In this document: piece by piece, positions 25,928 through 36,029 of the stretch
Layout: each line of letters opens with the position of its first letter
Numbering within the stretch: position 1 is the stretch's first letter
From: an uncultured Acetatifactor sp.
Lineage (GTDB): Bacteria; Bacillota; Clostridia; Lachnospirales; Lachnospiraceae
Direction of reading: 5' to 3'
Length of the DNA: 64,000 nt
NCBI GenBank assembly: GCA_934402375.1
Contig: CAKRUB010000001.1
Span: 124,001 to 188,000 of the forward strand
The notes under the pieces: model-generated
Database searches by the model: none
What the model saw: only the letters and a program-made list of their open reading frames with translations
What the model was told of the DNA's origin: nothing
Translations under genes and position numbers: made by a program

Positions 25928-26502
25928 TATGTCCTCCTGCAATATTCATAGGTTATTTCTGTCATAGGATCAAGCTCACCGCCCGTAGCCTTCAGGTAGG
26001 AAAGCGTGTCCTCCAATATCTTCAGCATGGCTGCATCGAGATCGGTAAAGGCAAGCTGCCGGATTTCCGAGAGATTCGGCGCCTGTCTTCTTCCCGGTTC
26101 GATATAGTCCGCCACAAAGACGATCCGCTCGAGCAGGCTCATATTCTCGCGCCCCGTGGTATGAAAGCGGATGGCATTCAGAATGTCGGGATTTGTGATC
26201 CCATACTTTTCCCTCGCCAGATATTCTCCCACCTTGGCGTGCAGCAGAAACGGATTTCTGTGCTCGATGTCCGTCATGGGAATCTGATGCTTTTCGCAGA
26301 TGCTCACTCTTTTTTCGTCGGTCAGGCATTTCGCACAGTCATGCAGAAGCCCTGCAATCTGGGCATCCGTGACATCCGCCTGATACTTCATCGCCAGTGC
26401 GGCAGCAGTAAATTCCACGCCGAGCGTATGTGCAAAGCGCTTTGCGTCCTGCACCTTCTCCATCTTTTTTCTGAGCTTTCGCAAATATTTTGCTTTATCC
26501 AC
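25927..26502 (-). CDS. yqeK: YqeK HD-domain phosphohydrolase
   Basis: Cytoplasmic HD-superfamily enzyme, 191 residues. In Firmicutes YqeK hydrolyses diadenosine tetraphosphate symmetrically. Metal-binding residues are visible in FAHTLGVE (His), AGLLHDCAK (His-Asp) and IRFHTTGRE. It overlaps nadD by 8 bases, so translation is coupled. Confidence 0.93.
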   Translation of the reverse strand: MDKAKYLRKLRKKMEKVQDAKRFAHTLGVEFTAAALAMKYQADVTDAQIAGLLHDCAKCLTDEKRVSICEKHQIPMTDIEHRNPFLLHAKVGEYLAREKYGITNPDILNAIRFHTTGRENMSLLERIVFVADYIEPGRRQAPNLSEIRQLAFTDLDAAMLKILEDTLSYLKATGGELDPMTEITYEYCRRT

Positions 26503-27100
26503 GGTAAAACTCCTTTTCCTGAATATAAGTCAGCACTTCATCCGGCACGAGATACCGGATGCTCTTCCCCGCTGCGACCCGTTCCCTGATTTCAGAAGAG
26601 GAAATGGAAAACCGTAAGAACGGCATCAGCAATATCTCACCGCCGAATTTTTCCTGTAACATGGACGCCTTCGCCTGCAGCTCCTCCATCAGGACGGCAT
26701 CTCTGACTGCTGCAATTATGACCGCATGCTGGAAAATGGCCTCCGGCTTTCTCCAGTTCTCTATCGAGAAAAGGCAGTCCGCACCCATGATAAAATAAAA
26801 CTTATCCTCAGGGAAGCTTTCGCATAATTGTTCCAGCGTCTCATAGGTGTAAGTGTAGCCGTCACGGACAATCTCCGTATCCATGCAGCGCAGGCAAGGA
26901 TTCCCCTGTGCTGCCAGCCTCGCCATATGCAGTCTCTCTTTTCCCGGTAGTATCTGTCTTCCGGCCTTCTTATACGGCATCCCTGCCGGAATCAGCCAGA
27001 CCTCATCAAGTCCTGCGCTGTCCATAGCCCATTCGGCAAGCAGTAAATGCCCTGTGTGAACCGGATCAAAGGTTCCGCCTAAAATACCAATCTTACGCAT
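26495..27100 (-). CDS. nadD: Nicotinate-nucleotide adenylyltransferase NadD
   Basis: Makes deamido-NAD from nicotinate mononucleotide and ATP. It has 201 residues with the nucleotidyltransferase motif GGTFDPVHTGHL at the N-terminus and the C-terminal SISSSEIRERV signature. The order yhbY-nadD-yqeK is standard for Firmicutes. Confidence 0.96.
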   Translation of the reverse strand: MRKIGILGGTFDPVHTGHLLLAEWAMDSAGLDEVWLIPAGMPYKKAGRQILPGKERLHMARLAAQGNPCLRCMDTEIVRDGYTYTYETLEQLCESFPEDKFYFIMGADCLFSIENWRKPEAIFQHAVIIAAVRDAVLMEELQAKASMLQEKFGGEILLMPFLRFSISSSEIRERVAAGKSIRYLVPDEVLTYIQEKEFYRG

Positions 27101-27117
27101 TGTCCCTGATAACCTCT

Positions 27118-27408
27118 TTATTTCGGAAGCTCGATCTTCGGCTTGTCCTTATCCGGCTTATAGAGCACGAATTTCTTTCCGATGACCTGAACCAGCTGAG
27201 AGTGTGTTCTCTCCGCAACCATCTGTGCGATTTCCGTCGGATCGTCTACGCAATTCTTCAAGACTGCGACCTTGATCAGTTCGTTCTTATTAAATGCCTC
27301 GCCAATCGCCTCCGTCAGTTCCGGCGTAAGGCTGGATTTTCCGACCTGGAAAACGGGGTTGAGATTGCTCGCCAGACTCTTAAGGTATGCCCTCTGTTTA
27401 CTTGTCAT
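27118..27408 (-). CDS. yhbY: YhbY-family CRM-domain RNA-binding protein
   Basis: A 96-residue single CRM domain that associates with the large ribosomal subunit precursor. The GxxG loop region reads FQVGKSSLT, and the start is MTSKQRAYLKSLAS. ATG 27408 is chosen because AGGAGGTG lies about 7 bases upstream; a GTG at 27417 overlaps that site. It lies between obgE and nadD. Confidence 0.93.
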   Translation of the reverse strand: MTSKQRAYLKSLASNLNPVFQVGKSSLTPELTEAIGEAFNKNELIKVAVLKNCVDDPTEIAQMVAERTHSQLVQVIGKKFVLYKPDKDKPKIELPK

Positions 27409-27425
27409 CCCCCTCACCTCCTGTG

Positions 27426-28780
<1,355 letters not shown>

Positions 28781-28792
28781 TCTGCATTCGGA

Positions 28793-29077
28793 TTACTGTT
28801 CTACGGGGTAAACAGAAGCCTGCTTCTTATCTCTACCCTTTCTCTCGAAACGAAGAACACCGTCAACCAGTGCAAACAGGGTATCGTCTCCGCCGATTCC
28901 TACATTGACACCGGGATGAATCTTGGTTCCACGCTGTCTGTAAAGAATGTTTCCAGCCTTTACAAACTGTCCGTCAGCTCTCTTCGCACCTAATCTCTTG
29001 GACTCGGAATCTCTACCGTTCTTGGTAGAACCAACTCCCTTTTTATGAGCGAAAAATTGAAGGTTCATATTCAACAT
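28793..29077 (-). CDS. rpmA: Ribosomal protein L27, with Prp-cleaved N-terminal extension
   Basis: Large-subunit protein near the peptidyl-transferase centre, 94 residues. The first nine residues MLNMNLQFF precede the mature start AHKKGVGS. Firmicutes L27 must be cut after this Phe-Phe by the protease Prp before it can work in the ribosome. AGGAGG precedes the ATG. The prp gene lies 3 bases upstream. Confidence 0.97.
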   Translation of the reverse strand: MLNMNLQFFAHKKGVGSTKNGRDSESKRLGAKRADGQFVKAGNILYRQRGTKIHPGVNVGIGGDDTLFALVDGVLRFERKGRDKKQASVYPVEQ

Positions 29078-29080
29078 GGT

Positions 29081-29416
29081 CTACACCTCCTCGAATTTTA
29101 CTTGCAAATACTTCTCTCCGTATTCCCTGCTGAGCTCCGTCAGCGAAAACACCATGGAATCCATCAGGAAAGCGGATTTTTCCTGCAAGGTACTCTCAAA
29201 ATCACATTTCAGGAATCCGGTCTGTTCGTTCTGCGTCGTTGTCAGCTTCTCGCCCGCCAGCTCCTCCAATGAATTGATCGTGCCGATCGTCAGTGCGGAA
29301 ATCGCCGCACACAGCACATCCGGCTTTCGCCAGCCTTTTGCATACCCTGCATGTCCCATACAGTAGAAACCTCTGTAGGAACCGTCTTTTTCCTTACAAA
29401 CCACTACAGTTGTCAT
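29081..29416 (-). CDS. prp: Ribosomal-processing cysteine protease Prp
   Basis: Cysteine protease that removes the L27 N-terminal extension, 111 residues. The catalytic pair is visible as His22 in MGHAGYA and Cys36 in DVLCAAIS. It overlaps rplU by the TAATG arrangement at 29416-29418 and is followed directly by its substrate gene rpmA. Confidence 0.95.
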   Translation of the reverse strand: MTTVVVCKEKDGSYRGFYCMGHAGYAKGWRKPDVLCAAISALTIGTINSLEELAGEKLTTTQNEQTGFLKCDFESTLQEKSAFLMDSMVFSLTELSREYGEKYLQVKFEEV

Positions 29417-29721
29417 TATGCATTGATCTTGTCGATCTTAACCTGAGTGTATGCTTGTCTGTGACCGTTTTTCTTGTGGTAGCCGGTTTTTCTCTTGTAC
29501 TTATATACAATAACCTTCTTACCTCTTCCCTGCTCCATAACGGTTGCGGATACAGTTGCTTTCGCAACGTCCTCGCCAACCTTGAGGGTTCCGTCACTTA
29601 CTGCGATCACCTGGTCAAAAGAAACAGTATTTCCGGGCTCAACATCCAGCTTTTCAACCTTGATTACATCTCCCTCGGAAACCTTGTACTGCTTTCCACC
29701 TGTTGCAATAATTGCGTACAT
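29416..29721 (-). CDS. rplU: Ribosomal protein L21
   Basis: Binds 23S rRNA in the 50S subunit, 101 residues, complete. It opens MYAIIATGGKQYKVSEGD and ends with the conserved GHRQAYTQVKIDKI. It is preceded by AGGAGG and the L21 leader. Confidence 0.97.
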   Translation of the reverse strand: MYAIIATGGKQYKVSEGDVIKVEKLDVEPGNTVSFDQVIAVSDGTLKVGEDVAKATVSATVMEQGRGKKVIVYKYKRKTGYHKKNGHRQAYTQVKIDKINA

Positions 29722-29746
29722 AATATAGGCACCTCCTATTCATGAA

Positions 29747-29841
29747 CTACGGCTGCGCTTTCGTTCATTTACTCGCTGACTTTGGTGATCCCTGTCCTTG
29801 CGGACAGACATACTTCTACCGAGTCATGCGGCATACCGTAG
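29747..29841 (-). promoter_or_regulatory. Ribosomal protein L21 leader RNA
   Basis: Structured 5' leader of rplU. A closing stem pairs CTACGG (transcript 5' end, 29836-29841) with CCGTAG (29747-29752), and inside is CTGTCC-loop-GGACAG (29792-29807). The position, size and closing stem fit the Firmicutes L21 leader thought to mediate autoregulation by L21. Confidence 0.75.
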
Positions 29842-29842
29842 T

Positions 29843-29872
29843 ATAATAGCATGAGGTGCCTGATTATGTCAA
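29843..29872 (-). promoter_or_regulatory. rplU operon promoter
   Basis: Minus-strand TTGACA (29867-29872) and TATTAT (29843-29848) with an 18-base spacer. The predicted start coincides with the first base of the leader stem. Confidence 0.7.
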
Positions 29873-29886
29873 TAGTTTTTATTCAG

Positions 29887-30513
29887 TTAATTGCTTTTCT
29901 TTTCAAAATCTTCTATGTACTGGATAATCAGCTTAACCGTTCCCTCGATTCCAAGAATGCTGCTGTTGATGCAGAGGTCATAGCTGTCAGCGCGTCCCCA
30001 CTTCTTTGAGGAATAGTAATTGTAATAGCTCTGACGCTGCTTATCCTTCTTGATGATCATGTCCTTTGCCTTTGATTCGGTCAGGCTGTATCTCTCCATG
30101 ATCCGCTTTACCTTTGTCTCCTCGTCTCCAAAGATAAAGAGGTTTACAACATTCTTGTAGTCCGCTAACGCATAATCCGCACATCTTCCGACAATGACAC
30201 AGGGTCCCTCATCCGCAATTTTCTTAATGGTATCAAACTGTGCAAGAAAAACCTTATGGCTGATCGGCATATCCACAAAAGAGGATGCATTATAGCCGAA
30301 GGAATAGGTATCCATGACAAGATTATATAAGAAAGAGTTTGTCGGGCGTTCATCATGGTTCTGGATCATCTCCTCACAAAAACCGCTCTCCTTTGCCGCC
30401 CTGCTCAAAAGCTCCTTGTCATAACATTTGATTCCGAAATAATCCGCCACCATCTCGCCGATCTCCCGTCCGGCGGAACCAAACTGTCTTCCAATCGTAA
30501 TCACTGTATTCAT
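29887..30513 (-). CDS. Cytidylate-kinase-like family protein (copy 2)
   Basis: Paralogue of the protein at 19441-20073, 208 residues. It has the variant P-loop TIGRQFGSAGREIGE, then CVIVGRCADYAL and a lid segment KDKQRQSYYNYYSSKKWG. The function is unproven for this family. It has its own promoter and lies between rluD and the L21 operon. Confidence 0.85.
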   Translation of the reverse strand: MNTVITIGRQFGSAGREIGEMVADYFGIKCYDKELLSRAAKESGFCEEMIQNHDERPTNSFLYNLVMDTYSFGYNASSFVDMPISHKVFLAQFDTIKKIADEGPCVIVGRCADYALADYKNVVNLFIFGDEETKVKRIMERYSLTESKAKDMIIKKDKQRQSYYNYYSSKKWGRADSYDLCINSSILGIEGTVKLIIQYIEDFEKKSN

Positions 30514-30579
30514 ATAGCCTACCTCGCTTCTCTCAAGAGTCTGAAATTCGAGAGTCTTCTTCCCTCTTCAGCTATAGTT

Positions 30580-30608
30580 ATTATACATCATTTTGGCGTT
30601 TTTCACAA
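30580..30608 (-). promoter_or_regulatory. Promoter of kinase-like copy 2
   Basis: Minus-strand TTGTGA (30603-30608) and TATAAT (30580-30585) with a 17-base spacer. A CTCTC/GAGAG stem lies in the leader at about 30529-30553. Confidence 0.6.
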
Positions 30609-30620
30609 GAAATTTTCTCA

Positions 30621-31532
30621 CTATTTCAGAACTTTTAGCAAATGTTCAAAGTATTCCGGAAGCGGTGCCTCCGTTTCGATATATTCCCCCGTTGACGGAT
30701 GCCGGAACCCGAGTATTTTCGCGTGCAGAGTCTGCCCCTGCAGCTTGTACGGACTCTTTCGGTTGGAATAGACCTCGTCTCCCAGAAGCGGATGCCCGAT
30801 CGATGCCATGTGGACGCGGATCTGGTGCGTCCGCCCCGTCTCAAGAATGCATTCAATATAAGTATAGTCCTGAAAGCGCTGCAGTACTCTGTAATGTGTC
30901 ACGGCGCGTTTGCCGTTTCTCTCATTGACAGCCATCTTCTTGCGCTCTGTGGGATGTCTTCCGATCGGACGGTCTATCGTTCCCTCATCCTCCCGCAGGA
31001 CACCGTGGCAGATGGCGACATAGCGTCGCGTGAGCGAATGCTCCTTGAGCTGTTCCGCGATACAGTTGTGTGCCACATCGTTTTTACAGGCAATCACAGA
31101 GCCCGTCGTGTCCATGTCGATGCGATGGACGATGCCGGGGCGCATACAGCCGTTGATCCCTGACAATTCCTTCCCGCAGTGGAACATCAGCGCATTTACC
31201 AGCGTTCCGCTGTAATGTCCGGCGGCAGGATGTACGACCATTCCCTTTGGCTTATTGACAACGATGACATCCTTGTCCTCGTACAGGATGTCCAGAGGAA
31301 TGTTCTCCGGCTCAATATCCGGCTCCACTGCCTCCGGCAGTTCAAATTCCAGCTGATCCTCCTGCTTTACCCGGTAGCTTCCCTTGACAGGACTTCCGTT
31401 CACGCGGACAGCATCGTCCTTGATCAGGCGCTGTATATAGGACCTCGACAGGGAATCGATCAATGTGGCAAGACATTTATCAATTCGCTCTCCGTCCTCG
31501 TTTTCCGTTATTTCAAAGCAAAATCTATCCAT
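30621..31532 (-). CDS. rluD: RluA/RluD family pseudouridine synthase
   Basis: Converts uridines in 23S rRNA to pseudouridine, 303 residues. The N-terminal S4 domain (about 15-75) contains SRSYIQRLIKDDAVRVNG. The catalytic Asp is in HRIDMDTTG near residue 135, and the binding motif is GRTHQIRVHMAS. The motif reads TTG where DTSG is usual, a conservative change. It follows lspA by 3 bases. Confidence 0.93.
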   Translation of the reverse strand: MDRFCFEITENEDGERIDKCLATLIDSLSRSYIQRLIKDDAVRVNGSPVKGSYRVKQEDQLEFELPEAVEPDIEPENIPLDILYEDKDVIVVNKPKGMVVHPAAGHYSGTLVNALMFHCGKELSGINGCMRPGIVHRIDMDTTGSVIACKNDVAHNCIAEQLKEHSLTRRYVAICHGVLREDEGTIDRPIGRHPTERKKMAVNERNGKRAVTHYRVLQRFQDYTYIECILETGRTHQIRVHMASIGHPLLGDEVYSNRKSPYKLQGQTLHAKILGFRHPSTGEYIETEAPLPEYFEHLLKVLK

Positions 31533-31535
31533 AGG

Positions 31536-32060
31536 CTACTTCATCTCACGGTATTTTTTCTGCTTGAAGCTCAGGAACTCCAGATCCTTCTCTTTAAAGA
31601 CAAAAAGGAACAGGATGAACAGGCCGATCACCGAGACGACGATATAGCAGTCAGCCACATTGAAGATTGGGAAATTGATCAGCACAAAGGAGATAAAGTC
31701 AATCACATAGTCAAACCTTACCCGGTCAATCATGTTTCCGGCTCCCCCGGCAATTACGGCCGCAAGGAAAATGTGGACGATACAGAACTTCTTTTCCTCT
31801 GGCAGCTTAAACAGGAAAAAGAGAATCACCGCCATGAAGACAACGCCGACAAACAAGATAAAAAACTTCTGGTTCTGGAGCATTCCGAATGCCGAGCCTC
31901 TGTTTTCCAGATAATTCAATTCGAGTACGCCGTCAATCAGCGGAATTGCCGGACAGTCCTTCAGCCGCTCGATCGCAAGATATTTCGTAAACTGATCCAG
32001 CGCAAGCAGCACAACCGCGATCACTGCATCTATCAGGAACATTTTGCTTCTCTTTACCAT
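31536..32060 (-). CDS. lspA: Lipoprotein signal peptidase II
   Basis: Membrane aspartyl protease that matures prolipoproteins such as the binding proteins of this window. It has 174 residues and four membrane helices. The catalytic Asps are in GNMIDRVRFDYVIDFI and FNVADCYIVVSV. Its C-terminal tail is somewhat long and basic. It sits between aroB and rluD. Confidence 0.96.
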   Translation of the reverse strand: MVKRSKMFLIDAVIAVVLLALDQFTKYLAIERLKDCPAIPLIDGVLELNYLENRGSAFGMLQNQKFFILFVGVVFMAVILFFLFKLPEEKKFCIVHIFLAAVIAGGAGNMIDRVRFDYVIDFISFVLINFPIFNVADCYIVVSVIGLFILFLFVFKEKDLEFLSFKQKKYREMK

Positions 32061-32072
32061 CTCTGATGCCTC

Positions 32073-33182
32073 CTATGCCTTTGCATCCTCGTCGCTGAAA
32101 TAGATTTCATCTATCGCAGCGAGAATTTCCTCGTCCGTCACGGTATTGTCGATCACCGCCTTGCCGATCTTCTTGAGCAGGACAAATTTGATCTTGCCGG
32201 ACTCCATCTTTTTATCCGATTTCGTCAGTCTCAGGATTTCCTGAGGATCAATGCCTTCCACCGTAATCGGCAGATAAAAGGGAACAAACATATCCCGAAT
32301 CTCGTAATATTCCTCCATCGACAGTAGTTCCCGCTTCCACGAGATATAAGCCGCGGCAACCGCGCCGAGTGCAACACATTCCCCGTGGAACAGTTCAAAA
32401 TTCTTCGCCTTCTCGATGGCATGTCCCACGGTATGACCGAAGTTCAGCAGGGCACGCTCCCCCCGCTCCGAAGGATCCTTCTCCACCACGAGCTTCTTTA
32501 CCATGCAGCTCCGCTTCAGCATCTCCTGAAGCACAGCCATGTCTCTCTCACATATCTCATACATGTTCTCAATCAGCCATTCATAGAGCGCAGCATCCCT
32601 TATCAGACCATGCTTCATGATCTCGGCAAAGCCGGAGTAGAACTGTCTGTCGTCCAGAGTAGTCAGCGTCGCAAGATTCATATATACCAGTCTCGGCATC
32701 TTAAAGGCGCCGACCATGTTCTTATAGCCGTCGAAATCCACACCCGTCTTGCCGCCGATGCTGCTGTCCGCCTGTGCAAGGAGCGTCGTCGGGATCTGCA
32801 CATAATCGATACCTCTTAAATAGGTCGCCGCAATATATCCCGTCACATCCCCCGTCACACCGCCGCCAAGCGCCAGAAGCATATCATGTCTGTCAAATTT
32901 CTCCTCAATCAGAAATCGGTAAGCCTCCCTCACCGTGTCCAGTGTTTTATGTTCTTCGCCGTTGGGAAACACAAATTTAACCGCCTTCAGGCAGTTTCCC
33001 TCCAGCAGCTCCAGCACTTCATCCGCATAGAGCTCCGCAACCTTGGAGTCCGCGACAACGCAGAGCTTTCTGCTCTCGCAGTCCAGCGCCTTCAGCTCGG
33101 TGACCAATTCCCCGAAGGAATCCGTGAGCAGAATATCATAGCAGGGCTTTTTATTGTAAAGAACGGGTATTCTTTCCGACAT
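32073..33182 (-). CDS. aroB: 3-dehydroquinate synthase
   Basis: Second step of the shikimate pathway (DAHP to 3-dehydroquinate), NAD- and metal-dependent, 369 residues. It shows the NAD loop ALGGGVTGDVTGYIAATYLRG, the TLLAQADSSIGGKTGVD stretch, and metal ligands in FAEIMKHGLI and LNFGHTVGHAIE. It is separated from sepF by a terminator and leads to lspA. Confidence 0.97.
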   Translation of the reverse strand: MSERIPVLYNKKPCYDILLTDSFGELVTELKALDCESRKLCVVADSKVAELYADEVLELLEGNCLKAVKFVFPNGEEHKTLDTVREAYRFLIEEKFDRHDMLLALGGGVTGDVTGYIAATYLRGIDYVQIPTTLLAQADSSIGGKTGVDFDGYKNMVGAFKMPRLVYMNLATLTTLDDRQFYSGFAEIMKHGLIRDAALYEWLIENMYEICERDMAVLQEMLKRSCMVKKLVVEKDPSERGERALLNFGHTVGHAIEKAKNFELFHGECVALGAVAAAYISWKRELLSMEEYYEIRDMFVPFYLPITVEGIDPQEILRLTKSDKKMESGKIKFVLLKKIGKAVIDNTVTDEEILAAIDEIYFSDEDAKA

Positions 33183-33205
33183 AGTCTTTCTTCTCCTTTT
33201 CTAAG

Positions 33206-33234
33206 CAAAGAAAAGAGCCCGCAGGACGGACTCT
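33206..33234 (-). terminator. Terminator after sepF
   Basis: Minus-strand AGAGTCCG and CGGGCTCT pair around a short loop and run into TTTTCTTT. It ends the sepF operon before aroB. Confidence 0.75.
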
Positions 33235-33245
33235 CTCACTTTTGA

Positions 33246-33776
33246 TTAACGGCTCAACGGCATCTCGAAGGAACCGCCGTTGAAAATATCCTGAAAATCG
33301 CCTGAAATATCGACACTCGCGGGTGTCACAATGAAAATGTAATGGGATATTTTCTGGAGGTTTCCCGATATAGCAAAGCAGGAACCGCTGGTGAAATCGA
33401 TAATCCTCTGTGCAATATCAACGTCCAGTCCATCCAGATTCAATACGACAGTTCTGTTGGCGAGCAGCGTTTCCGTAATCTCCCTTGCATCCTCGACAGA
33501 GGTGGGCTTGATCACGCACACCTCCATCCCCCCGCCGACAGAATTTCGTCTTGCAGAAGGCTGCTTGATAGGGGTAATCTTATTGACCGGAGCGGGTTTT
33601 CTGCCTGCTCTCAGTTCATCCTCATCCTCTTCCCTGTTCTTCGGTGCCTGCTGCTTTTTGCGGGGCGCCGGTTCTATCACTTCTTCATCTCCGTCCAGAT
33701 AATCCTCATCCAGATATTCATCATCCTCTTCACCGTTCAGCTTCATGAAATTAACCAGCTTGTCAACAACGCTCAT
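33246..33776 (-). CDS. sepF: Cell-division protein SepF
   Basis: FtsZ-binding membrane anchor of the division ring, 176 residues. The N-terminal amphipathic segment MSVVDKLVNFMKL is followed by an acidic low-complexity linker (about 15-75) and the conserved C-terminal SepF domain (EVCVIKPTSVEDAREI, NLDGLDVDIAQRIIDF). It lies downstream of yggS as in many Firmicutes. Confidence 0.95.
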   Translation of the reverse strand: MSVVDKLVNFMKLNGEEDDEYLDEDYLDGDEEVIEPAPRKKQQAPKNREEDEDELRAGRKPAPVNKITPIKQPSARRNSVGGGMEVCVIKPTSVEDAREITETLLANRTVVLNLDGLDVDIAQRIIDFTSGSCFAISGNLQKISHYIFIVTPASVDISGDFQDIFNGGSFEMPLSR

Positions 33777-33830
33777 ATTTTTATTACCATGCCTTTCTGT
33801 AGCCTGTCTAAACCTAAGGGACTGTTCCGC

Positions 33831-34538
33831 CTAATGATAATCTCTCTCTCCGAAAATTCCTGTTCCAACTCTCACACAGGTAGCACCCTCTTCGACTGCC
33901 ACGCAATAGTCACCGGTCATTCCCATGGACAGAACATTCATATAGACATTATCAATGTTTTTGGCTTCTATGTCAACAGACAAATGTTTCAATTTCCTAA
34001 AATAGTCCCTGTTATCCTCCGCATTTTCCACATAGGGTGCAATCGTCATCAGTCCCTCGATCCGGATTCCCGGGAGCTTCGAGATTGCTTCGACCAGCGC
34101 CGTCGTCTCCTCTGTCTTCGTTCCGAACTTGCTGCTCTCCTCCGCAACATTTACCTCGATCAGTATTCTGACGGTGACATTCTTCTTTACTGCCTCCCTG
34201 CTGATTTCCTCTGCCAGCTTCAGGGAATCGACACTATGTATCATCCACACCTTTCCGACAATGTACTTTACTTTATTTCTTTGCAGATGGCCGATCATAT
34301 GCCAGCGGATGTCAGAAGGCATCTGAGGTATCTTATCCATGAGCTCCTGAACCTTGTTTTCACCGAAGTCCCTCGCCCCGGCATCATATGCCTTCTTCAG
34401 CATTTCCAGCGGCTTGGTCTTGCTCACCGCGATCAGCGTTACCTCGTCGCGGCTTCTGCCTGCCCGCGTACACGCTCCGGCAATATTCCTTTCCACCTCT
34501 TCCAAATTTGCTTTTATCACTGTGTAGCTCGCCTCCAT
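33831..34538 (-). CDS. yggS: YggS/PROSC family PLP homeostasis protein
   Basis: Pyridoxal-phosphate carrier protein without known catalysis, 235 residues. PLP binds the Lys in LIAVSKTKPLEML near residue 39. The conserved HMIGHLQRNKVKYIVG and LSMGMTGDYCVAVEEGAT are present. It follows the HlyD-like gene by 11 bases. Confidence 0.95.
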   Translation of the reverse strand: MEASYTVIKANLEEVERNIAGACTRAGRSRDEVTLIAVSKTKPLEMLKKAYDAGARDFGENKVQELMDKIPQMPSDIRWHMIGHLQRNKVKYIVGKVWMIHSVDSLKLAEEISREAVKKNVTVRILIEVNVAEESSKFGTKTEETTALVEAISKLPGIRIEGLMTIAPYVENAEDNRDYFRKLKHLSVDIEAKNIDNVYMNVLSMGMTGDYCVAVEEGATCVRVGTGIFGERDYH

Positions 34539-34549
34539 ACTGTGTTCCG

Positions 34550-35950
34550 TTACTGGTTGATAAACTGGTCGTCGCTGACGCTGTCCGCGTTCAGCACGAT
34601 ATAGTCATATACATTCAGACCGTACTTGGTATTTGACTTGACGATGGCATATTCATCATTCTGATACAGGATATTAATCTGCTTGAAATCCGCGTAGCCC
34701 TTGTTCATATTGTATACTCCGATCAGCGTCGCACGCTTGCTGACCGTGTAGGTTTCCTGTCCGCCCTGCTTATAGAGAATGTCCCCGGCATTCAGGATGG
34801 AACTGTCCACATAATACTCCCTGGACTCACTGTCAAAATTATACACCTCGATCTCAAGAGTTTCACTGGAAATCTCCCCGTTCTCCAGATAGCTCTGCCG
34901 CAGCACGCTGTCGCCGCCGTTATTTCCGCCCGGTGTCACAAATGCCTCCGGGATCAGGAAAAATTCCTTCTGCACAATAGAGGAATTCGGTATCTTAAGC
35001 CCTTTTTCATCCTCGAGGATCAGCTCAACGTCCAGAAATCTGTCACCCACAAACGTGATCATCGAGTTTGTAAATGAAAGCTGCAGATAGGTGTTTCCGT
35101 CTGCGTTGGAGAGCAGCTTTACCTCCCCCCACGACTCATATTGATTCTTGAGAAACCTGACCTTGACAAAGCCTTCCTCCTGCAGCTTTGCACCCCTGAC
35201 CGCCTCGATCGGAATGACCAGCGACCAGTTCTCGCTGGTCGAGAGCTTGTACACCGGGTCTTCCAGCGCCATCAGCGTATTGCTCAGCATCTGCCTCTTC
35301 TCATAGGTCGTTGTTTCTGCGTCAAAGACAGCCGCCGTCACGTCCTGCGGCTGGAGACTCTCGTACCCATCGACCCAGTACGAGACGATGCCTGTCATCG
35401 GCGCATAGGAATAATTGACGGTATTTGCACTGGTGCCGAGTTCCCCAATGCTTTGCAGCATATTTGTATTGGCAAGCTTTAAAACTGTATTTTTCAGGGA
35501 ATATTTCATGTCATAGGTATTGCTGTAATAGCTGCTGTCAAAGCCGTGAACAAAGTCAATGATCTCGCTGCGGAATTCGGAGAGCTCACGATTGCTCAGC
35601 GTGTTCTCCCCCATGCTCAGCTCCTCCAGCTCCTGACTCAGCTTTCCCGTCTCGTCCACAATATAGACAAGTGCATTCCTGCCGACACGCTCGCCCTCTC
35701 TCGCACAATAATCAATATATCCGGCTGCCTGGTTATATATGACTGTTTCGTCCCTGATAATGACGCCACGGTATATGTTATCTGTCGCAAGCGAGCCTTC
35801 CTTGACCTCGTAGCGGACGATACGGCTTGTCTGGAAATACATAATGACACAGATAACGACATAGATAAAGATAACGCCGAAAATGATCATACCGATATTC
35901 AGGTTTAAAGGCTTTCTGTATTTCTTTATCTTTGTGCTCTTTTTTGCCAT
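34550..35950 (-). CDS. HlyD-family membrane-anchored adaptor-like protein
   Basis: A 466-residue protein with a short basic N-terminus, one membrane helix (MIIFGVIFIYVVICVIMYF) and a large extracellular part with lipoyl/HlyD-type beta-barrel features (VKEGSLATDNIYRGVIIRDETVI near residue 55, SLVIPIEAVRGAKL, LKIPNSSIVQKEFFLIP). No ABC or MFS export partner is adjacent. It lies upstream of yggS-sepF, so a role in cell envelope or division is as likely as export. The function is unknown. Confidence 0.75.
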   Translation of the reverse strand: MAKKSTKIKKYRKPLNLNIGMIIFGVIFIYVVICVIMYFQTSRIVRYEVKEGSLATDNIYRGVIIRDETVIYNQAAGYIDYCAREGERVGRNALVYIVDETGKLSQELEELSMGENTLSNRELSEFRSEIIDFVHGFDSSYYSNTYDMKYSLKNTVLKLANTNMLQSIGELGTSANTVNYSYAPMTGIVSYWVDGYESLQPQDVTAAVFDAETTTYEKRQMLSNTLMALEDPVYKLSTSENWSLVIPIEAVRGAKLQEEGFVKVRFLKNQYESWGEVKLLSNADGNTYLQLSFTNSMITFVGDRFLDVELILEDEKGLKIPNSSIVQKEFFLIPEAFVTPGGNNGGDSVLRQSYLENGEISSETLEIEVYNFDSESREYYVDSSILNAGDILYKQGGQETYTVSKRATLIGVYNMNKGYADFKQINILYQNDEYAIVKSNTKYGLNVYDYIVLNADSVSDDQFINQ

Positions 35951-35966
35951 TCCCTTTCCGCCTCTA

Positions 35967-35995
35967 CAGAAAAGCCCCGGAGTTTTCCCGAGGCT
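35967..35995 (-). terminator. Terminator after the small P-loop gene
   Basis: Minus-strand AGCCTCGGG and CCGGGGCT pair around a short A-rich loop, followed by TTTCTG. The short T-run suggests partial read-through into the HlyD-like gene. Confidence 0.65.
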
Positions 35996-36029
35996 TTTGT
36001 CACTGTCTTTCCGATAAAATATTTCTCCG

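Noticed and set aside
33342..34604. Plus-strand open frame of 420 codons
   Set aside because: Antisense to sepF and yggS, crossing their intergenic gap, with no family resemblance.
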